Origin: Melitaea cinxia | Taxonomy: Eukaryota > Arthropoda > Insecta > Lepidoptera > Nymphalidae | Length of the DNA stretch: 64,000 bases | Reading direction: 5' to 3' | Assembly (NCBI RefSeq): GCF_905220565.1 | Contig: NC_059399.1 | Coordinates: 16,794,501 to 16,858,500 of the forward strand | Part shown: piece by piece, positions 54,278 to 64,000 of the stretch | Position numbering within the stretch: position 1 is the first letter of the stretch | How the letters are laid out: each line of letters starts with the position of its first letter | Translations under genes and position numbers: made by a program | The notes under the pieces: model-generated | The model's input: only the letters and a program-made list of their open reading frames with translations | Databases searched by the model: none | Told to the model about the DNA's origin: nothing

Positions 54278-54498
54278 TACTGTCAAATAAGACGTGCATA
54301 CTGTCAAACGCGAGAATGATGTACTGTCAAACGCGAGAATGATGTACTGTCAAACGCGAGAATGATGTACTGTCAGACGCGAGAATGATGTACTGTCAAA
54401 CGCGAGAATGATGTACTGTCAGACGCGAGAATGATGTACTGTCAAACGCGAGAATGATGTACTGTCAGACGCGAGAATGATGTACTGTCAAACGCGAG
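54278..54498. repeat. 23 bp minisatellite, ~9 units
   Basis: Units of TACTGTCAAACGCGAGAATG+ATG start at 54299 and recur every 23 bp up to 54483, after a degenerate first unit at 54278. One position is A in units 1-3, then alternates G/A through the last. The array is far richer in CpG than its flanks. It is out of phase with codons. Confidence 0.95.
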
Positions 54499-54699
54499 GG
54501 GCGAGAAGTGTTAAACATGTGAAGTTTGAGTAGTAGTTTGCTCATTGTTTGCACTTTTTCCCTAAATTTTCGTCTCATAAGAATCTTTTATAAAGTTTTG
54601 AGATGATAAATAGATGTCATTTTTAAAATTAGATATACAAATGAGAGAAATGTTTATATAAATAGTAATGTAATTAAAAGATTAATATTTTTATACGAA

Positions 54700-54950
54700 T
54701 AGGTTGACAAAAAGCCTACGGACCTCCTGATAGTTGTTACCGTAGCCTACAGATGCCTGTAACAATAGAAGTATAGCAAGCGCATCACAGAAGATCAGAG
54801 CTAAATAATACTACTTTCAAATGGTACTGTGTGTGGCGAGAGCTCTTGAGGATGTCGGGAATAGCATCGGAAACGCAGTTGGAATGCTTCTGGTGTTGCA
54901 AGGGTCCATATAAGTTACGGTATAACTGGTCAGGTGACGTGACGGAACTC
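54700..54950. mobile_element. Family E inverted chimera
   Basis: 54700-54785 is the 3' part of E in reverse (ACGGACCTCCTGATAG, CCGTAGCCTACAGATGCC, GTATAGCAAGCGCATC). 54786-54950 is E forward (ACAGAAGATCAGAGCTAAAT, GAATGCTTCTGGTGTTGCAA, AAGTTACGGTATAACTGG). The two join without a spacer. Confidence 0.7.
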
Positions 54951-55167
54951 TCATTCTTAATTTAAATTATAGTAATATAAAATATTCATAACATAATTAC
55001 GACATCTGAAGTACTGCTTATGATATCTTGTATTAACTTGCATTGGAAAGCGAACGTAGGATAGCATCTAGTTAGAATATCACCTAACAACATCGTTACA
55101 AAATGCGCGACGACGTGTCATGACCCCAGCGCTAATGTTGTCACAATTGTTTTAATGTGTTTACAAG

Positions 55168-55572
55168 TTTTACGTCGATTTTTAACCAAGCTCAAGAAAA
55201 GGAGGAGATTACTCAATTCGACCGCCTATATATATTATGTATGTACAGGGATAACTTCCTTATTTATGAACCGATTTTGATAATTCTTTTTTTGTTGGAA
55301 AGAAGATATTCCACCAGAGAAATCGAGGGAAACCCTTGAAAATCCGCATAATTTTTTTCGAGGTGTACCGATTTTATGATTTTTAATTTAATCGAAAACC
55401 GATGATTATCATGTGGTCACATTTAAATTTCATCGAGATCTGATCACAACTTTTGGAGTAATCTTTAATAATGCGTATTTACTCAAATATTTTTTCGTCT
55501 ACCTACGTTGTACTAACTACTACTTGTCGATGTACTTAAAGTCGTTTTTTTTTGCGAGCAAACACAGTTATG
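55168..55572 (-). mobile_element. Family C copy, opposite orientation
   Basis: Complement of the usual order: GGAGGAGATTACTCAATTCG, TTATGAACCGATTTTGATAA, GGTGTACCGATTTTATGATT, TCGTCTACCTACGTTGTACT, AAGTCGTTTTTTTTTGCGAG. The frames at 55157-55616 are repeat artefacts. Confidence 0.8.
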
Positions 55573-55723
55573 AATGTTCTATATGTTTGATAATTTACCT
55601 AATAAAGTCTAATTGACAAATAAAATAGTGAGTCCGTACGCTGAACGCTATTTTCATATTAACCATTCGAAGTAAACCCATCAGACAGACAGTCTAATTT
55701 AGTAAAATTTTATTGGTCTTGAC

Positions 55724-56035
55724 GACGCGTTGGCGCAACGGTCACAGTACAAAGTTCGATCCTCGCACATGACAAACATTTGTATTGGCCATACACATGT
55801 TTGACGTGGTCTGGTTGTTTGTGCAATTCTTGTGGGTCTCCTCACCGTGCCTCGGAGAGCACATTAAGACGTCGGTCCCAGTTGTTATCATATACACCTG
55901 ATAGCGATCGTTACTCATAGTAGGGAATATATCCGAATACACGCATTGAAGCAGCGTGGTGGATTAAGGTCTGATCCTTCTCCCACATGGGGAAAGAAGC
56001 CTATGCCCAGCAGTGGGAAATTACAGGCTGAAGCG
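55724..56035 (+). mobile_element. SINE-1 (head 1a) with head deletion
   Basis: A box (TTGGCGCAACGGTCAC) and B box (AGTTCGATCCTCGC) are brought close together by a ~30 bp deletion. The body and tail (CAGTGGGAAATTACAGGCTG) are complete. Confidence 0.9.
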
Positions 56036-56852
56036 TAGTGTATAATTGGTCATGGAGTGTTACGAATCTAATTCCCTATAGGGAAAAAATTATGTCTTGT
56101 TATCTGATAAAGCCCTAACAACTGTAAAATATTCTCTATCTCAGACTTCGACCTCTAGTCACATTGGCACGCCAGGCATAGGGAAGTATAGTGAGCGTAT
56201 GTCTGTAGTATACATTGTTGTATTATTGTATAATTTAATCACGTAAATAACATTCAATTGAATATTTTTTTATACAGAATAAATAATACGTACTTATAAC
56301 ATTTTTTTTAATTCGAACTAATCGTAATAATTTTTTTTTCAAACTTTAGTGACGTCATAGACATGCCTAGGTGAGACATTTCTCACTTTAATATGTCATT
56401 ACCGATCCCTAAATATATGTATTTACTTTATATTTATTTACACACGATTTAACGTTTGTATGTAATCTATTACTTCTTAATTTTACATATAAATATGTGA
56501 TAGGTATTCATATATTTATTTTCCTATTTATTTTTATAACATTATTTCGTAAAAATAAAATATTACAACATCGCAACATTATGAAATCGTGATAGCGCGG
56601 ACTATAGCGTTAAGCACTATAGTAAAGAAAGTACATACTGCAGTTTCGGGACGATGGTATGATAAAATCGACAGCTTCAAAAATGCTGACTTTCTTGCCT
56701 GTTATTCTCTGCAGAATCGATATTTCGACTCGATAATTGCTTCATACTAAACATAACATTTTTCAAAGACTAATTTAATTTATATAATTGTGAAATGGCG
56801 ATTCAAAAATTACTTAACCCTTCTTGTATAGAGAGATATTCGATTGATTGAT
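56036..56852. other. No recognised feature
   Basis: AT-rich spacer. Confidence 0.45.
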
Positions 56853-57019
56853 TTACGCCGAGTTACACGAAACAAAATTAAAATTTAAGTAGAGATTAAA
56901 CTAATTTAAACACAAGAATTTCATACAATTCTTGCGAGTAAATTAGTATGAAATTCTTGTGATTAAATTAGTTTAATCACTACTTAAATTTTAATTTTGT
57001 TTCGTGCAACTCGGCGTAA
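56853..57019. repeat. Near-perfect palindrome with 73 bp arms
   Basis: Arm 56853-56925 and arm 56947-57019 are reverse complements with 3 mismatches in 73, around a 21 nt spacer. The outer ends read TTACGCCGAGTT. The spacer itself resembles the start of the right arm (AATTCTTG...TAAATTAG). No direct repeats flank it clearly, and no other copy lies in this window. Transcribed in either direction it would form a long hairpin. Confidence 0.95.
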
Positions 57020-57079
57020 GTTGGGTTTTGTAGTATAACAAAATAATAATAATTAATATTGGCAACCGCAGTGTTGTAA

Positions 57080-57186
57080 TATTGCTTGTGAGGATGAGGA
57101 CTGCGGTCAACCGGACAGTTTGACGCGTACTTGAGCAGGCCTATATCCAGCAGAGGACTGAAATAGGCTGAAGTGATGATGATGAT
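57080..57186 (+). mobile_element. RTE LINE 3' end, diverged
   Basis: GAGGATGAGGACTGCGGTCA, AGCAGGCCTATATCCAGCAG, AGGACTGAAATAGGCTGAAG and a (GATGAT) tail. Confidence 0.75.
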
Positions 57187-57563
57187 ACACAAAAACCCCA
57201 CTCTTACAAAGCTACAAACATTTGAAAAAACTCCGCTTCGCACATTAACGGGAAGATATACGTGTTTTATGTGAATTCTAAAAGGTACTAATTTGTTAAA
57301 CATACGTCTTTACTAACAATAAGTTCATTACGTTCGTTTACAAAGTATAAAATTGATAGAATAATTTTACGGTTTTGACAAGTCGTTAAATATTGTGTAG
57401 GTATAGTATTTTAATTGGTATCGCTTAAAACAAATATTCATTCGATTTTTTTTTTGTAAAAATATTTTATCCCTTATTCTAATGTAATGAATGTCGAATC
57501 GCTTTTTGATTTTATGTCCTTTCCTGAGTTCATTTCGTACTATTATTATTATATATAACTACA
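57187..57563. other. No recognised feature
   Basis: AT-rich spacer. Confidence 0.45.
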
Positions 57564-57607
57564 CTAGCTTCTGCGCGCGACTTCGTCCGCGTGGAACAGA
57601 GGCGCGC
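57564..57607 (-). mobile_element. Helitron 3' end fragment
   Basis: On the minus strand, GACGAAGTCGCGCGCAGAAG is followed by CTAG and T. Sequence at 57945-58025 (TTAGCGTAATGATATATAGC) recalls an internal part of lepidopteran Helitrons, so the element may extend there. Confidence 0.5.
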
Positions 57608-58446
57608 GCAATACTTGATTATTATTTTGCAATCGAATTATGTAAAGGGCTATTTTATTTAAATTAAATACCTGTGGTTAATAACGTATTTATTCACATA
57701 AGGATTAATATCATGTTTATAAAAACATCTTCGCAATTATGCTTTATTTTAGAACAAACTTGGTTAGCATAAAAAAGGTTATAGTGAGCCAACCTTAAAA
57801 GATAGATATATACTGTCGCGGACTTTGTTTTAGAACTTTTAAAGAGGATCAATTCCGTCATACATAACTTTTGCGAAACTTTAACTGTTTTCACAGCGCA
57901 CGCAGCGGAAGCTCTCAAAAGGAAAAAAGAACACCCGATTTTGAAACATTCTTCATTGGTGTTCCGCTCTTTTTGGTCTTAGCGTAATGATATATAGCCT
58001 ATAACCTTCTTCGATAAATTCTTCAGCTTTATAATATTAGTATTGATTTTGTACACTGTACAGGTCAAAATTGCTAGTAATTTGCTTCTTCCAGTTTTAA
58101 TATTTTTTTTAAACACCAAATACTTAAAACTCCATAAACCTGTATCGTCCGTTGTGTTAAATTTCCTTAACTGTTCCTATACCTACCGAATGCACTAAAA
58201 AAAAAACACAAATATCGGTTTCGACAACAATGGGACCAAACACCGCGGACACGATTTTTTTATATACTAGACAGAACAAGTTTCTCTTAAGTTTCTCTCT
58301 CTCTTTTTTTTTTTTTACTAACAATTATGGACCTCTTTGTTGTCTGAGTAATAAACATTTTTATTTTTATTTGTTTTATTTTTATTAAGTATAGACGTCT
58401 CTTGTGACTTCTCTCTTTAATATCATCAAATAATTAAATAGGTTCA
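57608..58446. other. Mostly no recognised feature
   Basis: A reverse 74-codon frame at 57694-57918 is not recognisable. Confidence 0.4.
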
Positions 58447-58583
58447 GTACGTCTTCGGTGCGACAAAGCCAGTCTTGAGGTCACTAACCCGCCTTCCTAG
58501 CGAATGAGTTCACGCAATTTTTGGCGCGAGCTTGTGGAGGCCTATGTCCGGCAGTGGACTGCGATAAGTTGAAGTGAATGAGT
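58447..58583 (+). mobile_element. Family B fragment
   Basis: GTCTTCGGTGCGACAAAGCC, TGAGTTCACGCAATTTTTGG, GGAGGCCTATGTCCGGCAGT and GACTGCGATAAGTTGAAGTG; the GTGGTGACTATGGGC block is deleted. Confidence 0.8.
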
Positions 58584-58660
58584 GACTTTCAAGTTTTGTC
58601 TATTACAGGCAAATTAAATTTCCTGTTTATAATTATAAATGGATTATTATTATTATTATC

Positions 58661-59062
58661 GCCCTGGGATTTGTGATGCGGGTCTCGAGAGAATTTAATA
58701 ACATAAATACAATAAAATTGCTTTATTTTTGCTATGTTTGAAGTCTCCTGGATTATTGTTCTTCCGTATGGAATCCCCAGTATGTAACATATGTTCAGGT
58801 TTTGGAAAAAATTCAACGTAAATTTGTTCAATATTTAAATTTTCGCACTGAACATAGGGATTCGAAATATGATATCTATGCTAATTATAAAATTACCACC
58901 TTAAAAGATCGCCGTAACGTAGCGGATATGATGTTATTACATGACATCTGTTCTAATTCTATTAATTGCATTCAGTTAACATCAGATATGTACACGCGGC
59001 GCACGCAGACGTACCAGGCACACGAAACTCTTTCACGTTCCTCTTTGTGGCTCAAACTATAG
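58661..59062 (+). pseudogene. Jockey/CR1-like LINE ORF2, C-terminal ~133 codons
   Basis: The best LINE frame in the window. ALGFVMRVSREFNNINTIKL, LYFCYV, an in-frame TGA (58739-58741) where the family has Arg, then SLLDYCSSVWNPQYVTYVQV, LEKIQRKFVQYLNFR, and a C-terminal helix-rich part ending SSLWLKL. The segment is the thumb/C-terminal region after the RT catalytic core, which is missing. A 3' UTR of ~430 bp with an (AAAT)n end at 59468-59491 follows, so the insertion spans 58661-59491. The upstream edge abuts a TTATTATTA run. Confidence 0.85.
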
Positions 59063-59491
59063 CAGGAATTCAATAAGATGTCGACTGCCACGATAATATA
59101 AAAAGTTGTTTTCTGTGATTGACCTTTTTTCCACATCTAGAAGTTCCTTTAAAAGGGCTTTAATAGAGAAACTTGCTAGCACGTATGAATAATCTACACA
59201 GTCACTTATCCATACCCACATCCACTAACATACAAATACACAGGTACACACACTCACAAAATTCACACACACATCTACACATTATGGACCATGGATATTT
59301 TACATTTTATATATTTCTCACTTTTATTGTAACTGTGTTTTACTACCTCAACTCAGCTATGTCTACCTTAACTGTGTAATTTAAATCATGTAAAATCCGA
59401 AATTGGCTTTTGTTTGGATACTCTGTATTGGTTTAAGAAACAAAATGTGGCTGTGGATTTTTGTACAAATAAATAAATAAATAAATAAATA
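59063..59491 (+). mobile_element. 3' UTR and (AAAT)n tail of the LINE
   Basis: Non-coding. It has CA-rich ACACACTCACAAAATTCACA, then AATGTGGCTGTGGATTTTTG, and ends in six ATAA units. Confidence 0.75.
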
Positions 59492-59958
59492 ATTAAAATA
59501 TACCTAATGACCTCAATAATGTCATCATTAAATATAAATGTACTCGTTTAAAATCACTTAAGTTACATAATTAATATCTCTTTAAGTATTAGATGGCAAA
59601 ATATTGTCCATACCGGTTGTTCTATACGATCGCTTTGAACAATGTCATAACTAAGAAAAAAAAAAAAATTTTAATGTCATAACTACTAGTCATTAAATAA
59701 ATTGTGGTATTCTTTGTAAATGTACATTGCGTAAAAACGAACGTTAAAATATATTATTACGCATCTGAAAGATAATTATGATTTTTTTTTTTTTCGTAAT
59801 CGATCAAAGTTGCTTTAATTTAATATAAGGGCATCGTTTGTGAGAGTAGTCGGTTTGTGACCTCATTGTAGTTGACAGTGCTTTGAGTTGACACGCGTTA
59901 TTCGATAATCGACCTTGACTTTTTTATGGTTTTTTGCCTTGTAAGTATTAGTGTAATT

Positions 59959-59992
<34 letters not shown>

Positions 59993-61149
59993 AAATAATA
60001 CATCCGCCTTTTTCTGAGTACTAACTTATTAATATTATAAATTAGCTGATCTTCTGAACTTCGTTTTTTTTTTCGTGAAAATTTTTTTTTATCTGAACCT
60101 TGCCCTGTCTGTAACGAACACAAAAAAGTATCCGATTTGTTGCAGTCAGGTAATTATGGTCGTACATATTTCGTTTCATTTTTATTTTTATACATAAAAT
60201 TGTTATGCTTTTAATACCGATCAAATTAAATTTAAACCAAATAGCTTAAAGGTAGGATACAGACTTTATAACACGACGTAACGTATTAAAAATTTAAATT
60301 TTTCTAAAATACAGGTGTTCACTACTTATTTCGCTCTAAAGTTATCTTGTATTCTTAATTAAAATAACGAATTTCCATATAAATACTCTAAGCTTGATGT
60401 GGTTTCCCGCATCGAGTTCCGGTTCTTCTCAAATTATTAACATATTTTTATAGCGCTTATATAAATATAGTTAATTTTTCCGCGTCTTCATCCGCCTACT
60501 AAGAAAACATTCCTTAAATCGTCATATTAAGGACGGAATTACCAAAATATCTTTAACAGGGTTAGTTATTTTAGAATATTATATTAATGATAAGGATGTG
60601 TGGGTTAACGCTGTAATAAGACATGACAAATTTTTTAATTATTGCTAGTTAAAAAAAAATCAACTCAATATATTATTTTTAACTAAACTTGAATACCGAA
60701 AGTATTAAAAATACTGGTTATAAATTAAACTATGTATTAATAAAATAAAAATAAAAGATTTAAAATTTTGGAAAAAAGTATGAAACACATTTTTTAATTA
60801 TAAAAAAATCCACATCTAATCCTGTTATAATTTGATCTGAACTGACAAATTTCAAGTTCATTACCATAAAAAATTGTAGTGTGAAATTAATTATTGATTT
60901 TTGCTATTATAGTCTTAAAGATACTCTCAAACGTGAGTTTGATACGAACCTTGTTTTTCTAATATAAATTTGCACTCAAGTTTCTTTACCTCTACCATAC
61001 GTCACCTATAAATTTTAAAACTTTTAAATATATACGAATATATACCTACATAAATCACCAAAATGTTACACTCCTAACTTTTGAACGACGGCATTAAATT
61101 TGATAATTCTTATTTTTTACGTGTTCGTTGGTTGTAACAAGGCTTCTTT
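59492..61149. other. No recognised feature
   Basis: AT-rich, with T runs at 59969-59992. A reverse 86-codon frame at 59863-60123 is Lys-rich because it crosses that run. Confidence 0.45.
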
Positions 61150-61430
61150 TAAACAAAGTTTTAATAATTGTGTTTGTATTGTATCAAACACAAAAAAACA
61201 ACTTCAGATTAATAACTTAAAAAAAATAATCAATTAAATACGCATTATTTGGGACAACTCAAATAGTTCTCGTCAGATCCAGATCAAATTTAAATGGAAC
61301 CATACAACAAAGACTAGCCTCGGAAAATAGAACCATCAAAGTCTGTACAATCGGTAATAATTTATGAGGTACTTAACAAATAAAAAATACGGTCGAATTG
61401 AGCACTTCCAACGTTTCTTCAAGTCAATTA
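61150..61430 (+). mobile_element. Family C, old copy
   Basis: Diverged but colinear: TTGTGTTTGTATTGTATCAAACAC, AATACGCATTATTTGGGACA, TCAAATTTAAATGGAACCAT and TCGAATTGAGCACTTCCAACG, then TTCAAGTCAATTAA. Confidence 0.55.
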
Positions 61431-62337
61431 ATAAGCCGATATGTTCACGGAAATAAAGTTACAAACGTTCACCGTGTTTGCTAGTTTGCGATGAATTTAT
61501 AATAATATTGATTTATGATAAATCAAAGATTTACGGATATGTTGATACTAAAAAAAACTACTTGATATTCATTCCAAATCTCCGTATTTATTTTAAGATC
61601 CGACTGGAATCCAGTAATTAAACAATACAGTGTCAAGTTTGTTGTTAGCACGTAAATCTCAGAAGCGACTCGATTAAAATTTTCTTTTTGATTTGGATAG
61701 TCCATTTACTGAGGAAGCCTAATTTTCAAAGCCTCAAATGAACGCGTATGAAACCGTGGACTGCAGCTAGTAAACATAAAAATGTACTTGGTAACAGCAT
61801 GACAAGTGCAATAGGGGAAATGTTTGATAATAAATAAGATATGGAATGTGAATTTGCTTTTGTATTTATTTATGGAGTACGAGGGACTTATCCGCTTAGT
61901 GACAACAATTAGCAACGAAGACGCATACATATGAACAACAGAAAGCAAAAAACTGAAGTGGGTTCTAAAAATTCACAGACATCAAGTACGTACCTAAGAA
62001 AACTAAGGACTAAATACACTGTACTTTTTTGTCTTATGAGTGTATTTGAGTGTATTTGACTTTCAATATTCTTTTAATTGTTAATTTTATTTTTTAATAT
62101 TAATAAGCTAACATTGGTTACTTTTATAATTTCGATGGTTTCCAGTCAATGTATGATTCTCATAGTTATTACTGTACTATGCTGTCAGAGTATAAGTCTG
62201 TAACAGATTTATATTTTTGGAACATTTTAAGACTATTTAAATGACCCACAATACTTTAAACCATAATCAAAAATTCTCTTGATTTAAGTAGCCTTAGAAG
62301 TTTTGTTTGGTCGTTAGATAAAGAAAAAATCATCATC
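61431..62337. other. No recognised feature
   Basis: AT-rich; reverse frames at 61523-61948 are not recognisable. Confidence 0.45.
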
Positions 62338-62658
62338 ATCATTTCAGTCTATTGCATTCCACTGCTGGACATAGGCCTTGACAAGTTCGCGCCAAAAATG
62401 GCGCGAACTCATAATTATGTTTTACCCATAGTCACCACGCTGGGCAGGCGGGTTGGTGACCGCAGGGCTAGCTTTGTCGCACCGAAAACGCTGCTGCCCG
62501 TCTTCGGCCTGTGTATTTCAAAGCCAGCAGTTGGATGGTTATCCCGCCATCGGTCGGCATTTTAAGTTCCAAGGTGGTAGTGGAACTGTGTTATCGCTTA
62601 GTCGCCTCTTACAACACCCACGGGAAGAGAGAGGGTGGCTATATACTTACTTGGCGTA
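62338..62658 (-). mobile_element. Family B copy, near complete
   Basis: Reverse order: ATCATCATTTCAGTCTATTG, a perfect hairpin GTTCGCGCC/GGCGCGAAC (62385-62408), CCATAGTCACCACGCTGGGC, CTGCTGCCCGTCTTCGGCCT, CCGCCATCGGTCGGCATTTT and TAGTCGCCTCTTACAACACC. The open frame 62453-62659 is repeat-derived. Confidence 0.85.
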
Positions 62659-62699
62659 ACCAGACAGCAAAAAATAAAAAATATTCTTAAGTAAATAAT

Positions 62700-62770
62700 T
62701 ATATTTATTTAATTTGAAGTTTCCACCAATTAGGATTATAAATTCTAGTTCGAAGAATTGGTAAAAAATT
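62700..62770 (-). mobile_element. LINE J-like scrap
   Basis: TTTGAAGTTTCCACCAATTA, AATTCTAGTTCGAAGAATTG and GTAAAAAATT weakly follow the GCTACCACCGATTCGG...GAAGAATAGGTAAGAAA order at 22800-22880. Confidence 0.35.
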
Positions 62771-63039
62771 AAACAAAAACTTAGAATTGAAGTTAACTCT
62801 TCACAAAAAGCATATTCTTTTGGCCACCTTTTTTCGATGTAAATGTCATGTTATGTCACGTGCGATTTCATTTCGCACTCAATCGCAAATACACATATCG
62901 CATATACCACACGATTATAATATTGACAAATTGTTGTTAAATTATTTTGATACAAAAAAAATCTATAAATTATTCATAAGAACTTGTCATCATATTAGAA
63001 AAAAATTCTATAGTTCTCATATTTATTTCTTTTATAAAT

Positions 63040-63098
63040 GACTATGGGCACCACACAGTGGACTGCGATAGGCAGAAATGATGATGATGATGATGAGT
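63040..63098 (+). mobile_element. Family B tail fragment
   Basis: GACTATGGGCACCACACAGT, GGACTGCGATAGGCAGAAAT and a (GATGAT) run; ~60 bp of the element is deleted in between. Confidence 0.7.
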
Positions 63099-63099
63099 T

Positions 63100-63203
63100 A
63101 AGATGACCTCTTGATTTTTCCTGAATAATATTTTTCATTCCCCTAAATTATAAGGGGGGGAGGGGGGGGGGGATTGAGAAGGTTAGTTTGCGGGGTCAGC
63201 TAG
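63100..63203 (+). mobile_element. Helitron 3' half
   Basis: CATTCCCCTAAATTATAAGG, a long G run, TTGAGAAGGTTAGTTTGCGG and GGTCAGCTAG before T. It is the 3' half of the type seen at 177-381, abutting a family B tail. Confidence 0.75.
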
Positions 63204-63283
63204 TATATATGTAATATTTATGTGTATATTCTTATATAAGTAGTGGTGTGTATAATGGTATATTATGTGTAATATAATAATAA

Positions 63284-63376
63284 TATATACAGGGTGTCCC
63301 AAAAAGTAGGGATAAGCGGAATCGGCGGAAGCGGAAGCGGGCGCTTATCACTACTTTTTGGGACACCCTGTATATA
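63284..63376. mobile_element. 93 bp palindromic MITE
   Basis: Arms TATATACAGGGTGTCCCAAA+AAGTAG (63284-63309) and the exact reverse complement (63351-63376). They continue with GATAAGCG/CGCTTATC around a GC-rich core of CGGAAG repeats. Termini ACAGGGTGTCCCAAAA are a motif I remember from several arthropod genomes. TATATA at the edges may be the target. Confidence 0.8.
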
Positions 63377-63429
63377 ACAGGTATATTATATATAATATGT
63401 ATATATATATTAATTAAGTTTTATTTTCA

Positions 63430-63585
63430 AGAATCTGTATGTTGTCTACATTACTGCACTCTCTTAGCCTGCTATGTAACATTAGTTCTCACTATCACAG
63501 GTTGGTTGGAAGAGATCTCTTCTAGAGATAAGTCCACCGTTGCTAACTAAATTTATGTACAAATAAAAGTGAAAGTGATATAAAG
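63430..63585 (+). mobile_element. LINE 3' UTR (related to 46570-46812)
   Basis: CAGGTTGGTTGGAAGAGATC, CTTCTAGAGATAAGTCCACC and AATAAAAGTGAAAGTGATAT; no ORF retained. Confidence 0.5.
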
Positions 63586-64000
63586 AATATAATTTGTTTA
63601 TTTTTTAAATAATTTTATAATAGTGACATAACGTTGCTTGGTAAATATTTATTTACTGGTTTATATAAAAAATAATTTTCAAACTGTCACTAAAGAAAAA
63701 ATTATTATTGTGTATTTAATCTTTTTTTTTTTTTTAATTGAAGTCGCGGGTATGATCCAACTACGTTCAATCGTGTAGTAGTATTTAAAAATACCATTTA
63801 AGCCTAGACAATTGCATAATATTATCATCTTTAATACGTTGGCGCCCCCGAAAGTTCAAAACGTACAATTTAACAAACGTCTATTTAATAAAAAATTAAA
63901 TTGTTTTGTAAAAGAAGCGATATAATATTTTTTTATTTGCGATTACTTTTTCGTATTTTTTATTTATCCATTTTATTTACTTAAATATAACGTATTAATA
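63586..64000. other. No recognised feature
   Basis: AT-rich to the window end. Confidence 0.45.

Noticed and set aside
54278..54498. CRISPR-like array
   Set aside because: Units are contiguous 23 bp repeats without spacers, in eukaryotic DNA; it is a minisatellite.
59863..60123. 86-codon Lys-rich reverse frame
   Set aside because: It reads through a long T run; composition explains the frame.

Overview
The window looks like lepidopteran (moth or butterfly) nuclear DNA. It is AT-rich, has no long open reading frame, and is crowded with repeat types I know from Lepidoptera: tRNA-headed SINEs, RTE-type LINE ends, short Helitrons ending in CTAG, and small fold-back elements. No complete host gene is visible. 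Nothing here is bacterial, and there is no CRISPR array, rRNA or clear host tRNA gene. It could be a gene-poor interval, a large intron or part of a W-like chromosome; the sequence alone cannot decide.

Repeat names used below are my own. SINE-1 is a ~340 bp tRNA-headed SINE with two interchangeable heads, 1a and 1b. SINE-2 is a Bm1-like tRNA-headed SINE. RTE is an RTE-clade LINE, and family B is a second repeat with the same 3' tail. Family E is a ~300 bp poly(A)-ended repeat. Family C is a repeat bounded by CCGACTTCAA and its reverse complement. H is a module related to C. G is a ~250 bp repeat carrying CCATCTATCG. J is the 3' end of another LINE.

Layout: 0-10 kb holds Helitron, SINE-1, RTE, E and B copies, a possible first exon with a signal peptide (3264-3320), and a LINE nested in a G repeat. 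10-20 kb holds a Tc1-like transposase remnant, several E copies, a mini-SINE inside a Helitron, the best RTE ORF fragment and a full SINE-1. 19.3-20.55 kb is a broken errantivirus-type env remnant with its 3' LTR. 20.7-28 kb has a LINE RT scrap, RTE, J, E, Helitrons and SINE-1 copies, then a CpG-rich promoter-like block with a tiny coding start at 27138. 28-36 kb includes an 0.9 kb terminal-inverted-repeat insertion with an in-phase 72 bp minisatellite. 36-48 kb is dominated by Helitrons, a same-orientation series of family C copies, and E copies in inverted pairs. 48-64 kb holds LINE ends, a complete Helitron (52631-53091), a 23 bp minisatellite, a 167 bp near-perfect palindrome, the best jockey-like LINE C-terminus and a 93 bp palindromic MITE.

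Most computed short ORFs are shadows of these repeats; the same peptide recurs wherever SINE-1 or family B lies. The two host-gene hints are the first-exon candidates at 3.2 kb and 27.1 kb. I did not find a convincing new biological system. The most unusual items are the palindrome at 56.9 kb, the minisatellite-bearing insertion at 33.5 kb, the repeated inverted pairing of family E, and the SINE whose inverted tail lies inside its target-site duplication.
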